From the NCBI GenBank assembly GCA_017163975.1, contig JAFFSR010000218.1, forward strand, positions 930,001 to 994,000: DNA of 64,000 nt. The letters are read 5' to 3'. Numbering within the stretch: position 1 is the stretch's first letter; the number at the start of each line of letters is the position of its first letter. The translations under genes were made by a program, and so were the position numbers. The stretch is from Anastatus disparis (taxonomy: Eukaryota; Arthropoda; Insecta; Hymenoptera; Eupelmidae). The notes below the pieces were generated by a model. That model did no database searches and had not been told where the DNA came from. It saw only the letters and a list, made by a program, of their open reading frames with translations. This document shows positions 46,351-58,022 of the stretch, piece by piece.

Positions 46351-48015
46351 CTTTTTACTGGTTTGAATTTAAAGTCAATGTTCTTTATTTTTATAAGTCA
46401 AAAACACTATTTATTAAATCCAACTCGTTAAGGACCATGGATTGGTTGTACGTCTTTTTTCAATATAATTAATTAAACGAGGTTGTAAGTCTCGTCTTTT
46501 ACGCAATTTTTTACAACATTACATTGAGACTTAACCCAATGTAATTATTTTTGTTGAAGGAATACGAAAATAAATATTCACAAATTTAAAATATTAATAA
46601 GGATTTAATACAGTGAAAAGTATGAAAATACAAATTAAAATAACAGTTTTAAAGTTTTTATGTGTTTCTCTTGGGAGATGTGCTGATAGACTAACTTTTT
46701 TCCAAAAAAAAAAAACTCTTAGAAAAGTATTGCTTTCCTAAGCCAACCTCTTTTTATAAAAAACATTCAAAATATTTTCTGCTCGGTCGAAAGATTTAAG
46801 TAAAAACAATTGAGAGTCAGGTTCTTTCAATATCGGCGTTAACATTATACGCGATTTGACCATAGGTCATTTTAGGCTGCCTGTCCCGAGTGTTCACCGT
46901 ATGTGCGTGAACGCGAGAGTGTTTCTGTACCCTTTTTTTTATATAAGGGTTCAAATACAACAAAGGAATCGGTTGACTGAAGAAAACTTACAAAAAATTT
47001 GACGAATTTATATTCTTGTTTGTCAAATTAAAATTCTTTTAAAATGAAAATTAACAGATATTTAACGCAAGATTAAAAAATGCAATTAAAGTTATTTATG
47101 ACAGGCTAATATTTTCTTTTTCTTAAATATAAAAAAAAAGGTCCTCAATATATTTTATACTAAAAGAAACTATTATATTTCCTAAAGTATTAAGAGAGAT
47201 ATAAGAAAAACATTTTTACATTTGGACAATACATTTAAAGTAAATTTCTAAAGATAATTTCAAAATGCATCTGTTGAACATATAAAGATTCTTAATGCTA
47301 CACAACAGTAAGAGATACTCAATTTGGGATGTAATAATACATTTTTATGTATGACGAATAGTTAAATTTTTAATAATTAGATCTTAAAACACAACTTTAA
47401 GATTCAATCGTAAATTTATATTGAATATAGAAATAGATTGAATAAAAAGATATAAGAAGTTTTGAAGAGTATTCTGCGAATATTTCAACGATAGAAAACA
47501 AATTTTTACAAATCTACTTTCAGGATATTCTTATCTTTCATGAATTTAATTTTTGATAAGATTGTATCTTAAACATTTCAAATATTTGTAAAACCAAAAC
47601 TCATGCAGTACACATATTTTATTGAATTATTTTGGATAATATAAATTTTGCTTGTCATGATATTTAATTCACTGGGATACATATACTTTTTAGCGAATTT
47701 ATCGCTTACTTTTTTGCCGATAATTCCAAAAAAGTAAACATTTGCGACTTGTATTTTACAATCAATTGATCGAATCACAATAATCAGAGGCCTGATAAAA
47801 TATTTTTAAACGTTTCCTTAACGTCAAATTGAAATTATTGAAGTATGCAAGAAATAAGACATTTATTTAAAAATTATCTAGCTTTCGATGCATAATGCGC
47901 AAATACCTCAAGATACGAACATTGTTTATAAAATTATCAGTTTATTTCAACATAAATTCGTAAAATAATATGGTACAGATTCTACAAAAAGCTATTTCAC
48001 TTATTTTAAGTAGAA

Positions 48016-48186
48016 ATTTGGAAGAAAATTGACCATATTGTAGGCATAATTGCTGGTCAACAAATGTTAAAATGGGACTTATCTAGAAATTCTAGAAATA
48101 ATTTAAACAAAATTTCTAGACAAGTGTCATTTTAACATGCGTTGACCGACAATTATGCTTAAGATATGGTAAATTTTCTTCCAGGG
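48016..48186. mobile_element. MITE of the CCCTGG-ended family (171 bp)
   Basis: The right end on the other strand reads ccctggaagaaaattt. The left end is degraded (atttggaagaaaattg). The arms pair for over 50 bases (ccatat.., gcataatt.., ggtcaac.., atgttaaaatg), and the centre has tctagaaattctaga. Confidence 0.75.
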
Positions 48187-48764
48187 ATCTATGAAATTTA
48201 TAAGTGTAGTATATAATCATTGGTTAACGATCACACTTAACACTGATGCTCAATAAAATTCATGATTTACAAGTCGCAAATACAGTATGATGAAATTTTT
48301 AAAATAAAAAACAAGAAATGTTTGATCTAGAATTTTTAGATTTTCATATTCTTGATCGCTTTTAACAGACTTCTATGAATACTTGGACTTTTCATGTTTT
48401 ACATAATTATTATCCATAGCCAACAATAACAAAATAATAACATACATTTATGAATTTTCGTGCAGCTAAAGTATTTAACTACATGAATTTGTTCATCGTG
48501 TATTGAGTCATCTACAAGGTTAATAATAGTCCAAAAAAGCTAAATTTAATGTTTCTGTTAGTAATTCTCATTGACAATCAAATCACAATTCTTTACTTTT
48601 TAAAGAATATGCATAACGCTTATAAAATTTAAAAATGCTAAAAATTCATTTTTATTAACTAAATGGAGAAATATAAAGGAATATACCTTTTCAAGTTTTA
48701 ATTTTTTCCTTTGACAAATTTTCTCAAAATTTTTACGTGAAATCGAGACTATATTTAAAAAATT

Positions 48765-48967
48765 TTTTTATTTTATTTAACGTTACTAAATTTTTGCTAT
48801 CATTTTGATGCTAATTAGCGACGGAAGTCCATTCAGTGTGTTTGTGAACAAAGCACATGTATCGAATACAGTGGTGCTTGTGTCAATCGGTCGCCGAGAG
48901 TGTGATATCGAACTCGAGCCCTCAAGATTATGAATCCATCGCTCTACTGACTGAGCCTCTAATTTCA
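48765..48967 (-). mobile_element. tRNA-derived SINE, minus-strand copy
   Basis: Reverse of the family head (tagagcgatggattcataat, B box gagttcgatatca) and body (ttgttcacaaacacactgaa, ttagcatcaaaatgat), with the A-rich tail at the left end. Confidence 0.8.
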
Positions 48968-49988
48968 GCATATATATTAATCTTGAACACTTCATTTCCT
49001 AACCAACATTTTAAATTTTTTTAGAATACGTTTAAACTTTAATATAAAAACATCTCCATGAATTGAAATTCTTCATTAATTTGATAAATAACTCCTAAAA
49101 GAGTTAAAATATTGAATATAAATTTAAAAAATTTTCATCGGTAAATATCTTGTTTTTTCAAAATGCACAGTAATTTGATGAACTAAATCTATTATTCTAT
49201 TTAATTTACGATAACGGTGTGATTTTATAGTGAATTTATAACTGAATTTTATCAGTAGATTCTGAACAGTATTTTAAACTTTTAGAAATAAATAAAAAAT
49301 TATTTTTAAACATACAAGAAAATATTAATTCCAACATAATGTACCAAATTTAACGATTCATTATTTATTGATAAAAACCATTTGCCAAAAATGATTTTAT
49401 CAATTAAAACATTATGATATAATATTATTCACTATATCTTTAACAATCAATTTAAGATTTTTAAAATTAAACATTTTGAACCGTTCATATTTGTGTTTTA
49501 TTTCAAATAATCATAGATCAATGATAAATTTTAGAAAAAATTCATATTATCAGAAATTAGAGCTTCAAAATTAAGCTGTCATTAGTACTTAATAATTATT
49601 ATTCTTATTGTTCATTTTTAAAAAGCTCATAATACATAATAATTTTGAAAAGTCTCTCATAATACATAGAATCATTAGACACGCCTTAAGCATCATCAGT
49701 TTTTACAGGTATAAAAGAAAAATTATTTACGTTATCCCACGCACTTTAGGTATACGCAGGCGTAACTAATCGAGCAATAAGTTTGCTGTGCGTGACAGAT
49801 GCGATCCCTTTTTCTTTTGCTCCAGGATATATATTGAAATTTGATAAAATATCTTTATTTAAGGAATAAAAAAACTGAATTTTCGGACTTTTTCAAGGAA
49901 AATAATACATTGATTATCGATTTTAGAATGTAATTTCTTATCTTTATTAAGTGACAAATCGATCTGATTAATTAAAAGTCCAATATTT
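48968..49988. other. AT-rich spacer
   Basis: No gene, RNA or structured repeat seen. Confidence 0.4.
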
Positions 49989-50139
49989 CCCTGGTAGAAA
50001 ATTGAGCACATTTTGGTCAGAATTTTTGGTCAAAGAAAGTTAAAATAACACTTATCTAGAAATTCTAGAAGTTCTTTCAACAGTATTTTTAAATAAGACT
50101 AGAAATTCTGCTCAAAATATGTTCAATTTTCTACCAGGG
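49989..50139. mobile_element. MITE of the CCCTGG-ended family (151 bp, best preserved)
   Basis: Terminal inverted repeats of about 27 bases: ccctggtagaaaattgagca at the left and ccctggtagaaaattgaaca at the right (other strand). An internal tctagaaattctagaa is shared with 48016-48186. Confidence 0.85.
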
Positions 50140-53100
50140 TTATTATTCTTACAAATATTCGTTATTTTTGTCACTTTTTGGACATAAATATTTTAAAAAT
50201 AAATATTAGAAATCTCCAAAAATGACAATTTAAAATGTAAATAAAAATAAATTTTGTAAATACAACCATTTACTTTGATTAAAATGAGCAAACGTTAACC
50301 GCCAGTAGATATTTTTGATGAAAATAAATTTTTCAAAATAATATTTTCAACCATCAAGAAATAGATTTTGCATTGATTTCAAAAGAGCGTGCTTAAGTAG
50401 AAGGCTCTTTTTGCTTCTAGAGACTTTTTCGCTCAATTCGAGACACAATAAGAGGACATCAATATTCCCGAGCGTTACCTGTTTCGGGTCTCCTTATACA
50501 TATCTTCTATCAACCCTCAGGCAATTCTTAAATTTTTTCTTCTTCTTTGTATTGATACATTGGAATTGCATTCATATGTATTAGCATAACATCTATGCCA
50601 AAAGAACTTTTTAATTAATGTCACCGTGGCCGGTACGACAATGCTAGGGCGTTACAATAAAAAGTTATCTTGATAAATATTAATCTATTTTTAGATTAAA
50701 ATTATAAAATGCAAGTATAACATGTCTACCGATTATACTACGTCCTAGGATTATTACTATAGTTATGATGATTTTTATCAAAAAATTTTTTCCGAGTATA
50801 CATCTGGAAGAAAATGTAAATAATCAACCATAGTATTAATTTCTTTAAAATAAAATTCACATACATTAAGCATTGAATCTAGGGATGAAACTAATTGTTA
50901 GCGTTGCATGTTTGGTTTCTATTTACATATCACATGGCGCGTCGTATTGAAGTGTAATTAATTCAATCATACCACTTATTATGTGAAACGATATTTTAAG
51001 GGGTCACTGAACAATCATTTGATTTTGACTTTTCAAAGGGGGTTAAATCTTTTGTATATAGCTTCCAGATAACTGATTCTGTTAAAACATCGTTATGCAA
51101 ATTGATCAAATTTTTCTTAAATAGTTAAACATCGTTTAATAAATAAAAAAATTTTTTTTATCCTTTTTCAGCAATTAACTGCAATAAAGATTTTTGAATA
51201 ACCCCATAGAAAAACGACCTTGAAAAACACCAATAATAAGGAAAAAATTTACAGGCGCCGATTGCTACTCATAAAAATCTTTTACTGGCTTAAATCCAAT
51301 CTTCAGTATCCCACAAAAATATGAATCGTAAATCTTCTGGAGAGTCCTCGAACTGGCCAAAATCTGACAATTCAACTAATATATATACCCGCAGGTATAA
51401 ACACAACCACGAACATCCGATTTTCAAAGCTGCGCTTACACACTTAAAGGAAATAAAAATAAAAACCGAATATGCTTGAAAGATAGAAAAAAACGCGGAA
51501 AAAAAGCGAGAAGAAAAATATCTAGAAAGAAGAAAAATCTAAAACTTAGCTCAAGTAAAACTCTACCTGAACCCGCCCCTATACCTTTACCAAGCAACAT
51601 ATATACGAGTAAAATTGTCATTGTCGTTGCGTTCTGGATTGAAAAAAAAGAGGGGAAAAAAATAGGCCCCGCCGTTCTATTGTTAAGTATATATACGCAT
51701 AACGGGGCGGCTATAAAGAAAGAGCGAACTGATGAACACACCCTTAAACAGTCCGCGTTGTTGTATATACGCGTGTTTGACGCGCGCGCAAAATACAAAC
51801 ACGTGCGCGTTTAAAACTTCCAGCTTATGCTCGTTGCCAGATGGCTGTGTTTTCTTGGATACAGTTACAAATGGAATAGGGATTACTTGATGTATAGGGT
51901 GAGTCAGAATCTGCGGAGAGATGAATGGGATTTGGTCGTGAAGTTGAAGGTAAAAAAGGAGAAAAATGAAGTGAATATTTTTTCTGAAAAATGAATTATA
52001 TAGGGTGTTGAAAAAATTTTTCATCATAGCGTATTGCGAGATGTAATATTTCTTTAGTTTAAGTGTTTTATTTTACTTTTTTTTTAATGTAAGAAATTTA
52101 ATAAAAATTTGGTTCAGCAAAAATACAATTTTATCAATACTGGAAAAAAAAATAATTTGCGTTTAAAAACTAAACAAAAGTCGAATATTACATTGTGCAA
52201 CTAGGGAGAAATAGACTTTACTCGCAAATTTGATAATAAGCTTTATTCTTACTTCAACAGTCGCCACTCTATTTCATTACAAGCGGGGCTAATCGAAAAG
52301 AAAATTGAAATATTAATATTAAAATTTTATAAATGTTTTAATAAACCGATAATTGTTAAAAAGTTTTAAACTTTTCTAATTATTTTTATTAGTTCATTTA
52401 ATAATTACTTCAATATTATATTTCATTAATTACAAATTTTAGTAACTTATTAAATTTCATAAACTTCTCATTTAGTGGAAATAAAGTACTTTATTCCCGT
52501 TAATTTTATACGGACTCGCTTTTCGAGTTGATAGAATGGTTTTATTGTTAAGGTAGGAACAAATTCATTAGTTTTATTCGCTGTTAAAGACTTGAATCAT
52601 AATTTTTATTGTTAAATTATCAGGAATAATACTAAAATAAATTTTTACGTCAAAACTATTTTCAATTGTTAATATTTATTGGTATGAAGAATCATAACCG
52701 TACTTTCATCGCATCAATTTTAAAAAACTTAAGATTTATATAATTTTAATTTGATATTGATTAATGATGTTCAGAAGTTTTCATCATAATGATATAATAT
52801 TAATTTATTAAAAAAAAATATTACTTATGTTTTAACTATTAAAAATAACTACTTGATAACAAAGCTGAAGCTTTTTATTTTTTTTCAGAGCATACTTGTT
52901 TCGGAATATAAATATATTTTCAACAGTTTTACAATATTGCCGACCATCATTATATTCCCCGATCATTATTGAATGATCAATGAAAAATAATATTTATAAA
53001 ATTCTGGGAGTCAACCAAAAAATCTCAAAAATCAAGAGTAGTCATCATAAAACTTTGATACTAAAGATTTGTGCACTTGATTAGAGTTAAAATCATTACA

Positions 53101-53507
53101 CGATGTACTTATTGTTCGAGTGATATACATTGTCTTACATTTAACAACAAAGAAAGAGATACTTAAGAGAGGTAAATTTCACTCATGTAAGTCTACAATA
53201 CCGTAAAATTTGTTATTGTGTATTCTTCAAGTACGTGCTTTCAAGAATATCCTCCATATTTTATAAAGATTAGAGCATTCGAACCAAATTTATGTGTTTA
53301 AAAAAAGTTATTTTGACGATAAAAGATAACTCTTAAAACTTCAAATGTTGAAGAGGTTTTTTGAAAAACACCTTCTCAAGACGTTTTCTTTTTCAAACAA
53401 TCATTTAAACCAAAGGAGCATTTATCTTTCAAACTCAATTTCAATTCTGATAAACAATCAAAGTAAAAAACATCTTTTATTTTTGTTCTTTTGTTCTGTT
53501 GATTGCA
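50140..53507. other. Gene-poor spacer
   Basis: No convincing gene. Opposed open frames around 51436-52027 are low-complexity K/R- or F/L-rich translations. A moderately CG-richer patch with tatatacgc motifs lies at 51665-51820. Confidence 0.4.
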
Positions 53508-53552
53508 TTTATACGTTACCGATTTCTAGGTTTAAAATCGGTAACGTATAAA
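53508..53552. repeat. Perfect 18-bp inverted repeat (hairpin)
   Basis: Arm tttatacgttaccgattt (53508-53525), 9-base loop ctaggttta, and the exact complement aaatcggtaacgtataaa (53535-53552). Too perfect for chance even in AT-rich DNA, given the interior cgttaccg. Confidence 0.9.
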
Positions 53553-53586
53553 CGTCATTTGAATGCAAAAAATGTAAAGATAAGGA

Positions 53587-54203
53587 CCCTATTGAAAAAG
53601 ATCACGTGAATAATTTACGTAAATTTTTCACGTGATTTTTGTTTCGTTTCATCACGTGAATTATTCACGTAAATTATTCACATGAATTTCATATTTTTAA
53701 TATAAAAAGTATTTCAATAAATATAATCTCTCAAATCAAAAGTATTTCAATTAATATGATTTTGTAAATTAAAAGTATTCAAATTAATATGATTTTTCAA
53801 ATAAAATATAAGTCACTAGAAAAAAATTTGTGTTTCATTTCATTACGTGAATTATTTACGTAAATTATTCACGTAAATTATTTGCGTGAATTATTCACGT
53901 GAATAATTTACGTAAATAATTCACGTAATGAAATGAAACACAAATTTTTTTCTAGTGACTCATATTTTATTTGAAAAATCATATTAATTGTATCACTTTT
54001 TGTAAACTTTTACAAATAAACACATATCTGTCTATCTAATTGAAATACTTTTGATTTGAGAGATTACATTTATTGAAATACTTCTTATATTAAAAATATA
54101 AAATTCACGTGAATAATTTACCTAAATAATTCACGTGATGAAATGAAACAAAAATCACATGAATAATTTACGTAAATTATTCACGTGATCTTTTTCAATA
54201 GGG
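53587..54203. mobile_element. 617-bp foldback palindrome with CCCTATTGAAAAAGATCACG ends
   Basis: The left end ccctattgaaaaagatcacg is the exact complement of the right end. Inside, both arms carry iterated tcacgtgaat / atttacgtaaat units and matching blocks (aaatttgtgtttcatttcat and its complement, aaaagtatttcaat). The centre is near 53885-53890. A 60-80 base region in the middle of each arm differs. No coding region. It is a foldback or snap-back type DNA element, or a long palindrome able to form a cruciform. Confidence 0.8.
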
Positions 54204-54517
54204 GAAAAAGTATTTATTATAGATTAAGTTTTTCAAATAATTTACATTTAATAATATTCCTTATAATCTCTTTAAAAATTACATTCTTATATGCACAGAG
54301 ATCTGTAAAACAGTAATTTTAAATTCTATATACATTTTCTATTATTCTTTTACACTCAACATCAGTTTTATGTTGAAAGAACTATTTTGCTCATATTAGA
54401 AATACCTCTAAACTGTTTTAATATTTTTATAAATACGTTTCAAGTAATTTCTGTTTTTATAAGAACATTCATGACTATGAATTTGCAATTATAGGTTATA
54501 GATTTCTAAAAGCGAAA
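54204..54517. other. Short AT-rich spacer
   Basis: Lies between the foldback element and the gag remnant. Nothing recognised; no pol sequence of the retrotransposon survives here. Confidence 0.4.
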
Positions 54518-55363
54518 TCACATACGTCTTTTTTTGCTATTTTGAGTTGAAGAATAGACATTGAAAATTCCTGCTGCGGCTGCAAGCTCCGCCTCTTTAG
54601 TTAGAAAATCAACTAACTTTTTCATTTCAGTTTTTTCGATAATTATTTCTGCGGAATACCGATTAAAAAAATATTGTAACGCAGTTGGTAATTTCTGCCC
54701 GATTTCTTTGATTAAATCTGGGTTATATAAATACCCTACTAATTTTAATGATTTAAAAGCGTTAACGGCATTACGTAATCTAGTAGCAAAAAGTGCTAAG
54801 TTAATTCCGCCTGTTTCTAAACTTGGTAATTTACCACCAAGCTCCGTTGACAATTCATACGCTTATTTAAAATGAAGTCATTCTATCGGATCTCTATAAA
54901 ATGATGGCATTTTATTCGTGGATGTTAGACGATTGATTAGTTTGGAATTATTTTCACCCATCGAACTTTCCCTTATTGATAGAAGCGTATTTTCAATGGC
55001 CTGCGATAAGCGCATGATAGAATCGTTTTGTAATTCACGCGGATCTAATGGTGTTTTAACTGACGTACTATTAACCCATTCATTAAGTCTATTACTTACT
55101 TGTTGATCTACATCTTCTGCGTCGGCTGCTGTTCCCGTTGCTGCTGTTGTTGCCGCTGCCTCTGGCGTTGCTTCCGGATGTGTGTAAATCTCAGTTGTCT
55201 GCGCTGATGTAGTCGTTTGCGGGGCTCGTGCTGTTGTATTCTCATCGTCATCAAAAAAAGGAGTGTAATGCGAAGACTCTTCGGATACTTGCTTTTTCGG
55301 CCTGCCTCTCTTTCTCTTGACCGTATCTGCACTAGTCGCACGCTTTCCTCTTTTTGGGGGCAT
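54518..55363 (-). pseudogene. BEL/Pao-type LTR retrotransposon gag remnant
   Basis: One minus-strand frame of 282 codons interrupted by two stops (TGA and TAA, between 54878 and 54853). The N-terminal part is basic (MPPKRGKRATSADTVKRKRG) followed by a low-complexity A/T/E region. The middle has the PSFYRDPIEW-type motif, with W changed to a stop. The C-terminal part (NLALFATRLRNAVNAFKSLK, GYLYNPDLIKEIGQKLPTAL, then FLTKEAELAAAAGIF) resembles the BEL/Pao gag region. Residues normally found between the two parts seem missing, so there may also be an internal deletion. No protease, reverse transcriptase or integrase follows. Non-functional transposon relic of the insect genome. Confidence 0.7.
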
Positions 55364-55498
55364 TTTATTAACTTGATATTCACAGTTAACACTGTCACCG
55401 TTTATTTCAATTTATCTTAAATTTTTTATTTATTTTACAAATATTCTTCACTTTGCACAAACTTTTCTGCTTTCCCAACACTACAAACGGGTATATGT

Positions 55499-55516
55499 TC
55501 CCGGGTTTCGGCACCA
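55499..55516 (-). other. Retrotransposon primer binding site
   Basis: On the minus strand TGGTGCCGAAACCCGGGA lies four bases after the LTR end (..TTACA aatt). The TGG start fits pairing with the CCA end of a tRNA. The tRNA species is not assigned. Confidence 0.65.
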
Positions 55517-55520
55517 AATT

Positions 55521-56191
55521 TGTAAGGGATAGCTTGGGAAAAATGTAAATCAACAACAATTCAGGCTCTTAGTCCGAGCGCTACAAAGTTCACCTAAAGA
55601 CTGACTTGAATTTTCTTACCGATATGATGAAACGAAGGACAATTTTCCTAAGCCACGCCTTCATATTACAAATTTGTCACAAAATGAACCTTCTTCGGTA
55701 AACACCAATTTTCTGTTAATAGGGGCCTTAATAAAAATGGTTCTGTAAAACTTTAAATTCGAGCAAGATCTTACAAATCATATACTTCAATGTTATGCTC
55801 ATGTGTTCATATCATTCTACCGTTTTACTCTCTATACCTTCTTTTATATACTGAGAAACAATTTACCTGGCTTAAGAGGATTATCCCTTTTCCGTAATTC
55901 TGAAGCATTACTCAAATTGCTTATATAAACAAATAAAATAATAACAATAATTATTTCCAAATACAAAGCATTAGACTGAAAACTTTTTGTCATATTAAAT
56001 TAATAGATTTTAATATTGTATTGCCACGAAATAGCCTTTTAGCTCCATGCCTCATAAAGACTCTTACCAACTCGAACTATTTATTGCTAGTTTCGAGCCT
56101 GGTTAACAGACTTCATTGCCAGCGTGTGTGGGCCTTTCTGACCTCACCTGTAGCCTAGGCGCTCCGAGAAAAACTTTGTTTTTCCCAAGCA
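55521..56191 (-). mobile_element. 5' LTR of the BEL/Pao-like element
   Basis: The LTR 3' end (minus strand) is ..ATCCCTTACA, directly before the PBS. The left boundary is set provisionally at TGCTTGGGAAAAACAAAG (56191 downwards), giving a TG..CA LTR of about 671 bp. The motif gcttgggaaaaa recurs near the other end (55532-55543). The second LTR is absent from the window, so the element is truncated. Confidence 0.5.
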
Positions 56192-57087
56192 ACGATATTA
56201 CGTGAAAATCGGTCAAAGAAAATATGCGCGTCTTATCTTCCTTGAACATATGATAAGTCATTACTCACCTTTTCACGTAACCAGATGGGCATTTTCCGAC
56301 AATGGCTTTGCTTTTAAGCTCCACCATACACGGAACAGTGGAGCCAAAGAGGTTCTTACAATCTTGCGCGTGCAATTCATTATTCATTCGCAAATTGATT
56401 ATTCATTGCGAATATTTAATCATTTTAATGACGTAAATTAACTTTGAAGATGTCATTTCTGTTAATTTCATATATTTTATAAATTATGTTTTTGGAAATA
56501 CCATTATTACTTTTTATTGCTGTACTTTGTAATTAACTTTAATTTTTAATAATTAAATAATTTAATTGCATTTGCACACTGTACCTTCATTAATTTATTT
56601 AAATGAATTATTTTAACTTTAGCCTATTTTCTAATTTATAAACAGTTTAACTTAATATAATAATTGCCGTAGCTTTTTTTAACAATATTTCGCATCACCA
56701 TACATTATTTTTGCTAACAAACATTATAAGTTTCTGAACCTTATATATTTAATTTTACATTGATCTTATTTACAATTTATATATTACTAACAATTTTTAA
56801 AGATACAGAAAACGTTATAATACATAACAAACTATATTTATTATCGTATTTACAAACATATAATAAGTTTTTTAATAAAATAAAATGTATTAATATATAT
56901 TTTATCTTTCTAAATAGTTCTTTCGGTGAACTAACAAATTTAATTTATTACAATTAGGTATAAACAGCAAATATCGCTTTTTTATATTAAAATTATTACA
57001 TAATCTATATCAAATCTTATTCTATCCGTAACAATTGGTAAATACTATTAGTGCAAGAAATGCTCGTATATTTCGCGCTATTATTAT
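56192..57087. other. Spacer beyond the LTR
   Basis: 56192-56400 is less AT-rich and may still belong to the LTR or another repeat (aagctccaccatacacgg, ggaacagtggagcc form a short inverted pair). The remainder is AT-rich with nothing recognised. Confidence 0.35.
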
Positions 57088-57286
57088 TTTTTAATTTTAT
57101 TTAACGTCGCTGTATTAATACAATCATTGCAATGTTAATTAGCGACGGAGGTTGTTTCAGTGTATTTTTGAACAAAGCACATGTGGTGTACAGTGGTGCT
57201 TGTACAAATAAGCCGAGAGAGGGATTCGAACTCGGACCCTCGGGTTGCGAATCCAACACTCTACCGAGTGAGCCACTGACAACCTC
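57088..57286 (-). mobile_element. tRNA-derived SINE, minus-strand copy
   Basis: Head (gtcagtggctcactcggtag, B box gagttcgaatccctct), middle (ttgttcaaaaatacactgaa), and body (ctccgtcgctaattaacatt, with the tail gacgttaaataaaattaaaa). Among the least decayed copies. Confidence 0.85.
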
Positions 57287-57573
57287 ACTGGTCATTTTAT
57301 TAAATTAAAATTGAAGTTTTTTTAGCATTAAAATTTTATGAATTTTTAAAATATACTTTTTTATCATTTTTAACTAGTTTATATAGAAATTAGTTTAATG
57401 TAATATTTTATTCATAAAAACATTAATATTAGTATCTTATTCAATTTTATAAATATCTAATTTTAAACATAAGCATTATCTTACTTTCGGTTTGCTTTTT
57501 AAGTTAATAATTTAACCATTATTGCTGATAAGAAATAATTTATAATTTATAAATTGCTGCAGATAAATATAAC

Positions 57574-58022
57574 ATGGAGGATTCAAAAAGTATTAGTGAG
57601 TTAAAAAATATTGAAAATTTTAATATTAATAATAAGGAATCTGATTTTTGCAAAATGATTTAATTGTACGAAATTATGGATTTTATATTTACAAAAGTAA
57701 TAGAAAGTTCTGTTTTTTAAAATATAAAAGACCCACAACCTTATCCGGGAAGAAAGCTATTGCAAAAAGTTTAATTAAAAATCTGTACAATGGGTCATTG
57801 TACAGATTTCATTTTTATAGGGAAACGGCAAAGTCAGTAACTATGTATAAATCATTAAATCACCTTAATTGTCACGACGAAAGCTCAACTTACTTCAAAC
57901 TCCTTGGATCATTACATAGCTCCATTGCAGTGAAACCTAGAACATTTGTGGAGTGCTTGCAAGCACCATCAACCTTTTTTTTCATCTACGTGCAGCAAGC
58001 GATTTGTCCATACAGAAAATGA
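57574..58022 (+). other. Unrecognised open stretch with a perfect hairpin
   Basis: An ATG at 57574 opens MEDSKSISELKNIENFNINN and stops at 57661. A different frame, open from about 57648 to 58022, reads LIVRNYGFYIYKSNRKF.., faintly like a FLYWCH zinc finger but without the required pattern. A 14-bp perfect inverted repeat (aaatctgtacaatg) lies at 57779-57809. It may be a decayed transposon-derived gene; I cannot name it. Confidence 0.2.

Larger units (their letters stand above)
42886..48015. other. Gene-poor region upstream of Spps
   Basis: The nearest few hundred bases should contain the Spps 5' UTR and promoter. The rest has purine-rich (43458-43512) and pyrimidine-rich (45776-45813) simple repeats, CG-containing patches near 44880-44910 and 45890-45940, and a tRNA-like SINE head at 46281-46350. 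Open frames here are low-complexity and unconvincing. Confidence 0.4.

Noticed and set aside
51436..52027. Pair of opposing frames over 110 aa
   Set aside because: One strand is lysine/arginine-rich and the other phenylalanine/leucine-rich, the signature of purine-rich DNA rather than of coding selection.
57648..58022. FLYWCH zinc-finger gene
   Set aside because: Only a few residues fit the pattern and the cysteines and histidine are not placed correctly; left as an unrecognised stretch.
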